Assembly: GCA_025964055.1 (NCBI GenBank)
Contig: JAOPZP010000129.1
Location: 1-5,829 of the forward strand
Source: Conexibacter sp.
GTDB lineage: Bacteria > Actinomycetota > Thermoleophilia > Solirubrobacterales > Solirubrobacteraceae
Length of the DNA stretch: 5,829 bases
Direction: 5' to 3'
Under the pieces are notes generated by a model. It saw only the letters and a list, made by a program, of their open reading frames with translations, was not told the origin of the DNA and made no database searches. This document shows, one piece after another, positions 1 to 5,422 of this stretch (positions are counted from its first letter, which is position 1; each line of letters begins with the position of its first letter). A program made the position numbers and the translations under genes.

Positions 1-191
1 AGGTCGCCGCTTCCCACTGCGCCGTGACGTACCTCGCGCCGGGCGTCGGGTCGGCCTTCGTCGCGACCGCCGACGTCGTCAAGGCCGGCCGCCGTCAGAT
101 CTTCACCACCGCCGAGCTGCACGCCGAGCAGGCCGACGGGACGAGCAGGTTGGTGGCCAACGGGCAGACGATCCTGGTGCCGCTGGGGTGA
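1..191 (+). CDS. PaaI-like hotdog-fold thioesterase, C-terminal fragment (5' end outside the window)
   Basis: Reading from base 3, 62 codons run to a TGA at 189-191; the start lies left of the window. The fragment has the usual C-terminal half of a PaaI/YigI-type hotdog protein: a strand around HCAVTYLAPG, then FVATADVVKAGRR, then an alternating strand pair ending FTTAELHAE and SRLVANGQTILVPLG. The pattern 'V.AGRR' followed by an acidic strand and a final 'LVA.G..T' strand is characteristic of the family, whose members hydrolyse acyl-CoA thioesters in the cytoplasm. The catalytic region (N-terminal helix and its acidic residue) is not in view, so activity and substrate cannot be judged. It is the only + strand gene and converges on the cupin gene across 32 bases. 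Family assignment is fairly good; the specific function is unknown. Confidence 0.7.
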   Translation, partial: VAASHCAVTYLAPGVGSAFVATADVVKAGRRQIFTTAELHAEQADGTSRLVANGQTILVPLG

Positions 192-223
192 GGTGCGAAG
201 CGCAGCCCGCGACGAGGGCAGCA

Positions 224-748
224 CTAGGCCGCCGGGGGCCACGGCGACGGCACCCGCCGGAACGTCCGCTCCCCGTACGCCTCCCGGGCCGAGTCGGTCG
301 GCTCGCTCACCGACGCCCCGTGCCGGGCGGCCACCGGGTCGACGAGGTAGTGCGTCTTGGCCTCCGGCAGCCGGTTGCCGAACATGAACACCACGCACCC
401 CTGCTCGCCCCCGCCGACCATGATGTGGCCGGTCTGCGGCGGGCAGTGGAAGTAGTCCCACCGGCGCAGCACGCGCTCCTCCCCCTCGACGATGACGAGG
501 CACTCGCCCTCGAGCACCAGGAACCCCTCCTGGTTGCCCTCGCGGTGGTAGAAGCCCGTGGACTCGCCGGGCGGCAGCACGTGCGCGCCGACCCCGATCT
601 GGTTCGGCACGCCCTCGGCCTCGAGGGCGAGCCACGTCCCGCCCCGCTCGATCGTCTCCCAGGCCGCGTCGTGGAGGTTGAGGACGAACCACCCCTCCCC
701 CTCCGGCACGAGCCCTTCGTCGGTCTCGGCCAGCTTCGCTTCGCGCAT
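224..748 (-). CDS. single-domain cupin protein
   Basis: A 174-residue protein with one cupin beta-barrel at about residues 50-125. Motif 1 reads PPGESTGFYHREGNQEGFLV, where the usual HxH is HxE (H68, E70), with E74 and the LEGE turn (G81) following. Motif 2 is PPQTGH with H108. H68, E70, E74 and H108 could form a metal site. The N-terminal text (GLVPEGEGWFVLN, residues 12-24) and the C-terminal tail with 'ARHGASV' are typical of a widespread, uncharacterised actinobacterial cupin family; no reaction can be assigned. The ATG at 748 is the only reasonable start: an in-frame TAG lies 12 bases upstream. No normally spaced Shine-Dalgarno is present (GAGG sits only 1 nt from ATG), which fits a leaderless start (see promoter entry). 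It follows the alcohol dehydrogenase gene by 30 bases on the same strand. No signal peptide is seen, so it is probably cytoplasmic. Confidence 0.88.
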   Translation of the reverse strand: MREAKLAETDEGLVPEGEGWFVLNLHDAAWETIERGGTWLALEAEGVPNQIGVGAHVLPPGESTGFYHREGNQEGFLVLEGECLVIVEGEERVLRRWDYFHCPPQTGHIMVGGGEQGCVVFMFGNRLPEAKTHYLVDPVAARHGASVSEPTDSAREAYGERTFRRVPSPWPPAA

Positions 749-754
749 ACCTCG

Positions 755-784
755 ACGCTAGACGACGCGCGGGATGTCCTACAA
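755..784 (-). promoter_or_regulatory. candidate leaderless promoter of the cupin gene
   Basis: On the minus strand the hexamer TAGCGT (755-760) matches the actinobacterial -10 consensus TANNNT. Its last T is 7 bases before the ATG, so transcription would start at or next to the A of the start codon, the known geometry of leaderless genes. An 18-nt spacer separates it from TTGTAG (779-784), a 3/6 match to TTGACA that overlaps the stop codon of the preceding dehydrogenase gene. The missing Shine-Dalgarno spacing of the cupin supports this. A TANNNT match is easy to find by chance, though less so in such GC-rich DNA. Confidence 0.35.
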
Positions 785-1903
785 GATCACGGCCTGCCGG
801 ACGGCGGCGCCGGCGGCCAGGCGGTCGAATCCCAGGTTGATCTCGTCGAGCGTGATGCGGTGCGTGAGCAGCTCCTGCACCGGCAGCCGCCCGTCCTGGT
901 AGGCCTGCACGAACTTCGGGATGTCGCGGTCGGGCACGCACGAGCCGAGGTAGGACCCCTTCAACGTGCGCTCCTCGGTGACCAGGCTGACCGCCTGGAT
1001 GTCGAGGCGCTGCTCGGGGTGCGGCAGGCCGACGGTGACGGTCGTGCCGCCGCGGCGCGTCGCCTCGTAGGCCTGCGCCAGGACGCGGGCGTTGCCGACC
1101 GTCTCGATGACCTTGTCGCCGCCGCCGCCCGTCGCCTCGCGCACGGCCTCGACGACGCCCTCGCCCGCGTGGATCGGCGTCGCGCCCAGGCGGCGCGCGT
1201 GCTCGAGCTTCTCCTCCACCATGTCGACCGCGACGATCTCCGCCGCGCCGGCCATCTTCGCGCCCAGCAGCGCGGCCAGCCCGACGCCGCCCAGCCCGAA
1301 GACGACGACCCGGTCGCCCTCGACGACCTCGGCGCTGTTGACGGCCGCGCCCACACCGGTGAGCACCGCGCACCCGAAGAGCGCCGCGATCTCCGCCGGC
1401 AGCGACGGGTCGACCTTGACCGCCGAGTTCGCCGCGACCACGACGTGGTCGGCGAACGCCGACACGCCGAGGTGGTGGTGGAGCTGATGGCCGTCGCCCG
1501 GCTCGCTCCAGCGCCGCCCACCCGACAACAGCGACCCCGCCGCGTTGGCCGCGGCGCCCGGCTCGCACAGCGCGGCGCGCCCCGCTCGGCACGGACCGCA
1601 GGCGCCGCAGACCGGCACGAACGACAGCACGACGTGATCGCCCTCGGCGAAGCCGGGCGTGTCGCCGCCGGTGCCGACGACCTCCCCGGCCGCCTCGTGC
1701 CCCAGGACCATCGGCATGACGCGCGGCCGGGAGCCGTCGATCACCGACAGGTCCGAGTGGCACAGGCCCGCCGCGCCGACGCGCACCAGCAGCTCGCCGG
1801 GCCTGGGCGGGTCCAGCTCCAGGTCGACGATCTCCAGCGGGCGGGAGTCGACGTAGGGCTTGGGCAGTCCCATCCGGCGCAGCACCGCGCCACGCACCCT
1901 CAT
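779..1903 (-). CDS. zinc-dependent medium-chain alcohol dehydrogenase (MDR family, class III-like)
   Basis: A 374-residue NAD(P)-dependent alcohol dehydrogenase, the normal length for the zinc MDR family. The N-terminal catalytic domain shows the catalytic zinc ligands C48 (GLCHSD), H69-E70 (GHEAAGEVV) and C178 (FGCAVLTGVGA). The four structural-zinc cysteines are C99, C102, C105 and C113 (CGACGPC...C). The Rossmann fold has GLGGVG at 203-208 and an acidic residue, D227 (VAVD), at the end of beta-2, pointing to NAD rather than NADP. The region around LLSGGRR...HHHLGVSAFADH and the FGCAVLTGVGA stretch resemble class III-type enzymes (formaldehyde/thiol-adduct or NDMA-dependent dehydrogenases), but the substrate cannot be fixed from sequence. 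The ATG at 1903 is chosen because it overlaps the thioesterase stop as ATGA, has GGAG 8 nt upstream, and begins the family's usual N-terminus (MRVRGAVLRR); the frame extends further upstream only as a shadow of the thioesterase. Reaction: reversible oxidation of an alcohol to an aldehyde or ketone in the cytoplasm. Confidence 0.93.
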   Translation of the reverse strand: MRVRGAVLRRMGLPKPYVDSRPLEIVDLELDPPRPGELLVRVGAAGLCHSDLSVIDGSRPRVMPMVLGHEAAGEVVGTGGDTPGFAEGDHVVLSFVPVCGACGPCRAGRAALCEPGAAANAAGSLLSGGRRWSEPGDGHQLHHHLGVSAFADHVVVAANSAVKVDPSLPAEIAALFGCAVLTGVGAAVNSAEVVEGDRVVVFGLGGVGLAALLGAKMAGAAEIVAVDMVEEKLEHARRLGATPIHAGEGVVEAVREATGGGGDKVIETVGNARVLAQAYEATRRGGTTVTVGLPHPEQRLDIQAVSLVTEERTLKGSYLGSCVPDRDIPKFVQAYQDGRLPVQELLTHRITLDEINLGFDRLAAGAAVRQAVIL

Positions 1904-2316
1904 GCCAGCCGCTCCAGCGCGCCCCGGATCGCCGGCGGGATCGGCACGGGCCGCCGGTCCTCGCGGTCGACGAAGACGTGCACGAACCACCCGGTCGCCG
2001 CCGGGCCCTCGGCCTGCTCGCCGAACAGCCCGATCTCGTACTTGACGCTCGAGGTCCCCAGGTGGCCGACCCGCAGGCCGGCGTCGACGCTGTCGGGGAA
2101 CTCGATCGCCGCCGTGAACGAGCAGTGCGACTCGGCGCAGAGGCCGATCGCCGATCCCCGGTGGATGTCCAGCCCGCCCTCGCGGATCAGGTACGCGTTG
2201 ATGATGGTGTCGAAGAAGGCGTAGTACTCGACGTTGTTGACGTGCCCGTAGACGTCGTTGTCGTTCCACCGCGTCGGGATCGTCATCCGGTGCGGGTAGT
2301 CGGCGCGCGTGGTCAT
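1900..2316 (-). CDS. 4HBT-type hotdog acyl-CoA thioesterase
   Basis: A 138-residue single hotdog domain, normal length for the 4-hydroxybenzoyl-CoA thioesterase/YbgC-FadM group. The signature RWNDNDVYGHVNNVEYYAFF (residues 16-35) is the classic active-site motif; D21 matches the catalytic aspartate of Pseudomonas 4HBT (D17) and precedes the hot-dog helix. Later strands SHCSFTAAIEFPDSV and VGHLGTSSVKYEIGLF also fit. It should hydrolyse an acyl- or aroyl-CoA to the free acid and CoA in the cytoplasm; the acyl group is not predictable. The ATG at 2316 overlaps the preceding hydrolase stop (ATGA, 2313-2316), and its own stop overlaps the dehydrogenase start (ATGA, 1900-1903). No clear Shine-Dalgarno precedes it, so translation probably depends on re-initiation by ribosomes ending the hydrolase. 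M11 is a possible shorter start but has no ribosome site either. Confidence 0.9.
   Translation of the reverse strand: MTTRADYPHRMTIPTRWNDNDVYGHVNNVEYYAFFDTIINAYLIREGGLDIHRGSAIGLCAESHCSFTAAIEFPDSVDAGLRVGHLGTSSVKYEIGLFGEQAEGPAATGWFVHVFVDREDRRPVPIPPAIRGALERLA
1912..1915 (-). promoter_or_regulatory. Shine-Dalgarno of the alcohol dehydrogenase
   Basis: Minus-strand GGAG ends 8 nt before the ATG at 1903 and lies inside the end of the thioesterase gene. With the ATGA overlap it supports this start over the longer in-frame extension. Confidence 0.55.
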
Positions 2317-3215
2317 GACCGGTTGCGGAGCATCAGCCGGCGGATCAGGTCGTCGTCGAAGACCGCGGGCTCGGTGGTCGCGATGAAGTCGTCCAGCACC
2401 GCGACGAACCGCTTGGGGTCGTCGTTGAACGGGAAGTGGCCGGCGCCGGGGAACGTCTCGAGGCGGCTGTTGGGCATCAGCGCGTGGGCGTCGTGGCCGT
2501 GCTGCACCGGGATCATCCGGTCGCGCTCGCCCCAGACGATCAGCGACGGCACGTGCTCGGACAGGTAGAGCCGGTCCGACGCGTCCACGCGCTGACCGGC
2601 GGGGTCGATCACCGAGCGTGCGGTGTGGACGAAGGCGCGGCGCGCGTCGGCGTCGCCGAGGGACTCGAAGCCCTCGCTGAGGCCGCGGACGTCGGCGCTG
2701 GGGCGCACGCCCACCCGGCTCAGCAGGGAGCCCACCGCGGCGCCGGCGTTGCGCAGCGGCGCGGAGGCCAGCAACGGCAGGACCCACTCGGCGCCGGGCA
2801 GCGTCGCGGCGCGCAGGACGAGGCTCACCTCGCCGCCCAGCCCTCCGGAGTCGACCAGCACGAGGCGCTCGACGCGGTCGGGGAACTGGTAGGCGAACTG
2901 CATCGCGACGCCGCCGCCGAGCGAGTGGCCGACGACGGTCGCGCGCGGGATCTCCAGCGCGACGAGGAGGTCGCGGATGCCGCTGGCGTACGCGCCGAGC
3001 GAGTAGTCGCCGCGCGGCTTGGCCGAGCGTCCGTGGCCGAGCAGGTCGGGCGCGATCACCGTGTAGCGCTCCGCGAGCGCCGGGATGACCTCGCGCCACG
3101 TCCGGGAGCTCGAGGTTATGCCGTGGATCAGCACGACCGCCGGCCCCTCACCCGCGCGCTGGTAGGTGACAGGGTGGCCGTGCAGCTCGATCTGCTGCGA
3201 GGAGGAGTCGATCAT
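2313..3215 (-). CDS. alpha/beta-hydrolase fold protein
   Basis: A 300-residue alpha/beta hydrolase with a full catalytic set. The oxyanion-hole loop is HGITSSSRTW (31-40), the PDLLGHGRS strand-loop is at 56-64, the nucleophile elbow is GHSLGG (96-101) with S98, the acid is D232 in WGERDRMIP (228-236), and the base is H260 in GAGHFPF. A cap region spans about 130-200. No signal peptide is seen, so it is cytoplasmic. A serine nucleophile excludes the aspartate-dependent epoxide hydrolases and haloalkane dehalogenases and leaves esterases, lactonases, C-C hydrolases of meta-cleavage pathways or, with other residues, cofactor-free haloperoxidases. Context (thioesterase and alcohol dehydrogenase directly downstream, both coupled) favours a catabolic role. 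The ATG at 3215 is 27 nt after the peroxidase stop; no strong Shine-Dalgarno is present (only GGGCGGGCG before ATG). The C-terminal tail of about 20 residues (TEPAVFDDDLIRRLMLRNRS) extends beyond the usual last helix. Confidence 0.9.
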   Translation of the reverse strand: MIDSSSQQIELHGHPVTYQRAGEGPAVVLIHGITSSSRTWREVIPALAERYTVIAPDLLGHGRSAKPRGDYSLGAYASGIRDLLVALEIPRATVVGHSLGGGVAMQFAYQFPDRVERLVLVDSGGLGGEVSLVLRAATLPGAEWVLPLLASAPLRNAGAAVGSLLSRVGVRPSADVRGLSEGFESLGDADARRAFVHTARSVIDPAGQRVDASDRLYLSEHVPSLIVWGERDRMIPVQHGHDAHALMPNSRLETFPGAGHFPFNDDPKRFVAVLDDFIATTEPAVFDDDLIRRLMLRNRS

Positions 3216-3242
3216 CGCCCGCCCGGCAACATACCCAGGTGG

Positions 3243-4469
3243 CTAGGTGAACAGCCCCGAACCCACCCAGTCCTCCGCGTCGCGGGCGCCCGGCGGCAGG
3301 TAGAAGTAGCCGCCCCCGGTCGGTACGACGTAGTCCACCAGCGGCTCCCCCGCGAGCCGTCCCTGCACGATCTCGAACTGCCGCGCCGGGTCGCGGTTGT
3401 AGGCGATGAACAACAGCCCCATGTCGAGCTGGCCCGCCTCGTCGATGCCGCGGGAGTAGTTGTAGCCCCGGCGCAGGATCCGCTCGCCCTCCGTAGCCGG
3501 GGTCCGCGGCCGGGCGAGGCGCATGTGCGCGTCGAGCGGGATCCGGTCGCCCTTGGGATCGCTCGCGTAGTCGGGGTCGTCGAGCTCGCGGCGCCGGCCC
3601 AGCGGCGCACCGGTGTCCTTGAGGCGCCCGATCATCAGCTCCTGCTCGGAGCGCCCGACGCGATCCCAGAACTCGACCCGGTTGCGAATGGTGCGCACGA
3701 CCGCGTATGTCCCACCCGCGCCGTCCCAGACGAGCCGGTCCATCAGCCCGCCGTCGCCGGTGTCCGGGTTGCCCGTGCCGTCCTTGAACCCCAGCAGGTT
3801 GCGGCCCGCGGGTTGGTGGGGGCCGGCTTCCCGAGAGGGCGGCGGCAGGAAGCCCTCGACCTTCCAGCGCGCCGCCAGCACGCCGCGCGTGGCGCGCATC
3901 AGGTCGCGCAGCGCGTGGATCAGCCCGTCCTCGGTGTCGCCGCAGAGCTGCAGCAGCACGTCGCCGTGCGTCTCCGCGGCGACGAGCGCGTCGTCGGGGA
4001 AGACCGGCATCGCCGTCAGCGCGGCCGGTCGCCGACGGGCCAGGCCGTAGCGGCCGTCGAACAGCGAGGCGCCGACGCCGATCGTCACCGTGAGGCCTCC
4101 TGGCGTGACCGTCGGCCCGACCACGCCGGAGTCGGGCGTCGGGCCGTCGCCGGGCGCGCCGAGCAGGGCGTCGTAGCCCGCGGTCAGCGCGCGGCCGCGC
4201 ACCGTCAGCTGGCGCACGCCCTCGGCCAGCTCGGCCGGCGAGGAAGTGATCGCGTCGAACGCGACGACGATCGCGTGCGGCTGGCGCTCGGTCAGCACCC
4301 CGGCCTGATGCGGGCCGTCGAAGGCGAAGCGCCGCTGCAGCTCGGCAGCCGGGTCGGTCGCCGCAGCAGGGGGCGCGGCGCCGGCGGCCCCCGGGCGTGC
4401 CGCGAGCCGATCGAGCGCGACACCGGCGCCCAGCGCCGCGCCGCCGGTCAGGAACTGGCGACGACGCAT
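3243..4469 (-). CDS. efeB: Tat-exported DyP-type heme peroxidase, EfeB-like
   Basis: A 408-residue dye-decolourising peroxidase of the EfeB subgroup. The N-terminus carries a twin-arginine signal (RRQFL, residues 3-7, then a hydrophobic AALGAGVAL run and AAGAA cleavage region), so the folded heme protein is exported across the membrane. The DyP signature GxxDG appears as GFKDG (227-231) with catalytic D230, followed by TGNP. H315 in PLDAHMRLA is the expected proximal heme ligand, and R333/R334 in ILRRGYNYSRG supplies the distal arginine 18-19 residues later, the spacing known in E. coli EfeB. The C-terminal strands LLFIAYNRDPARQFEIVQ and GGGYFYLPPG are family typical. In EfeUOB systems EfeB oxidises ferrous iron, or takes iron from heme, for the permease. 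The ATG directly abuts the efeO TAG (TAGATG) and has an ideal AGGAGG, fixing the start. No gap or frameshift is seen. Confidence 0.95.
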   Translation of the reverse strand: MRRRQFLTGGAALGAGVALDRLAARPGAAGAAPPAAATDPAAELQRRFAFDGPHQAGVLTERQPHAIVVAFDAITSSPAELAEGVRQLTVRGRALTAGYDALLGAPGDGPTPDSGVVGPTVTPGGLTVTIGVGASLFDGRYGLARRRPAALTAMPVFPDDALVAAETHGDVLLQLCGDTEDGLIHALRDLMRATRGVLAARWKVEGFLPPPSREAGPHQPAGRNLLGFKDGTGNPDTGDGGLMDRLVWDGAGGTYAVVRTIRNRVEFWDRVGRSEQELMIGRLKDTGAPLGRRRELDDPDYASDPKGDRIPLDAHMRLARPRTPATEGERILRRGYNYSRGIDEAGQLDMGLLFIAYNRDPARQFEIVQGRLAGEPLVDYVVPTGGGYFYLPPGARDAEDWVGSGLFT

Positions 4470-5420
4470 CTAACGGGCCTCCTGGTTGCCGAAGGCCCGC
4501 TGCACGGGCCGGGCGGGACGGGGATCGACGATGTCGGGGACGTAGGCGAGCCGTTCGACGGCGGCAGCGGTGAGCCCGGCGAGGCGCTCGCGCCCGCGCT
4601 GGGCCAGCGCGTCCCAGCGCGGGAGCGTCCCGCGCTGCTCGGTTTCCCTGACCGCGCGACCCAGCTGCGCGAGCGCCCGCTCGGCCCGCACGACGATCGC
4701 CGGGTTGCGCCGCACGAGCAGCGGCCGCAGCGAGTCGAGCACGACGCGCGTGCCGCGGAGGTTGCCGCGCAGCGCGGTCAGCGCGGCGCCGCTCCACGGG
4801 CTCGCCTGGCCGGAGAGCTGCAGGTGCAGGGTGTCCTCGAGGACCTCGTGGGCGCGCAGCGCGTACTCGAGCGGATCGATCGCGATCCGGCCGACGTGGG
4901 TGCGCAGGCGCCCGACGTCGCGCGCCAGCCGGGCGGCGGGCGCCACGGCGTCGCGGGTGGAGCGGCGGTCCCACAGCGCAAGCTCGACACGGTGCAGACC
5001 GGTGAAGCGCGCAGAGCGCTCGCCGCCCGGCAGGCCGCCGACGCGGCCGTTGATCGCGGCGTCGAGGGCCCCGAACGCGCCGTACGCGGCGCCGATCTCC
5101 GCGTACCGCTCGTCGGCGGCCAGCCAGGCACGGCGGGCGCCGGTCAGGTCGCCGGCGGCGGCCGCGGCGCGCAGGCGCGCGACGTCACCGAGCATGACCT
5201 TCAACGTGGCCCGTACGTGCCGGCGGTAGACGGCCGTCGGGCCGCGGAAGTCCGCCGGCCGCACGCGCGGGATGTTCCCCGTGAGGATCACCCGGGAGGC
5301 GACGGTGGCCGCAGGCGCCTGGCGCGCCGCGGAGCTGTTGGGGTCCTTGCTGCCGCAGCCGGAACCGAGCATGAGCCCGCCCGCGAGCACGAGGACGGCG
5401 ACTGCGCAGCGCGAGCCCAT
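4470..5420 (-). CDS. efeO: EfeO/EfeM-type M75 (imelysin-like) iron-uptake lipoprotein
   Basis: A 316-residue envelope protein. Residues 1-22 form a lipoprotein-like signal (R4, hydrophobic AVAVLVLAGGLMLG, then GSGC with C22 as the lipidation site, followed by a Ser/Ala-rich linker). The lipobox is slightly unusual, with G rather than L at -3 and L at -4. The rest is a helical M75 domain with the hallmark HxxE motif in LHRVELALW (H143, E146), plus AWLAADERYAEIG (98-110) and RAHEVLEDTLHLQLSG (189-204). There is no N-terminal cupredoxin domain, unlike E. coli EfeO, so this is the short EfeM-like form. It should bind ferrous iron outside the membrane and feed it to the permease EfeU, together with EfeB encoded directly after it. 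The ATG at 5420 is preferred to longer in-frame starts because it has a good Shine-Dalgarno and begins the signal peptide; the extension would overlap the preceding gene completely. Confidence 0.9.
   Translation of the reverse strand: MGSRCAVAVLVLAGGLMLGSGCGSKDPNSSAARQAPAATVASRVILTGNIPRVRPADFRGPTAVYRRHVRATLKVMLGDVARLRAAAAAGDLTGARRAWLAADERYAEIGAAYGAFGALDAAINGRVGGLPGGERSARFTGLHRVELALWDRRSTRDAVAPAARLARDVGRLRTHVGRIAIDPLEYALRAHEVLEDTLHLQLSGQASPWSGAALTALRGNLRGTRVVLDSLRPLLVRRNPAIVVRAERALAQLGRAVRETEQRGTLPRWDALAQRGRERLAGLTAAAVERLAYVPDIVDPRPARPVQRAFGNQEAR
4478..4483 (-). promoter_or_regulatory. Shine-Dalgarno of efeB
   Basis: Perfect AGGAGG on the minus strand, 8 nt before the ATG at 4469, placed in the last codons of efeO. 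It is the strongest ribosome site seen in the window and settles the efeB start at a position that abuts the efeO stop. Confidence 0.85.
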
Positions 5421-5422
5421 CC

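Noticed and set aside
202..222. Possible hairpin between the two convergent genes (GCCC/GGGC stem with a 7-nt loop, two extra pairs after an A-A mismatch)
   Set aside because: Short, interrupted stem without a T-tract; pairs like this are common by chance at this GC content. A factor-dependent end cannot be excluded.
188..2224. 678-residue + strand open frame opposite the cupin, dehydrogenase and thioesterase genes
   Set aside because: Its translation is Arg/Ala/Asp/His-rich low complexity with no domain, and it lies antisense to three genes with clear family motifs. Long antisense frames are expected when third codon positions are nearly all G or C.
3228..3233. TATGTT on the minus strand, a TANNNT match 12 nt before the alpha/beta-hydrolase start
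   Set aside because: No convincing -35 element at 17-18 nt, and the 27-nt gap after efeB fits simple operon read-through. A single hexamer match is too weak to call.
3148..4974. 608-residue minus-strand open frame overlapping efeB and efeO in another frame
   Set aside because: Arg/Ala/Pro-dominated translation with no fold signature; the DyP and M75 motifs lie in the other frame.
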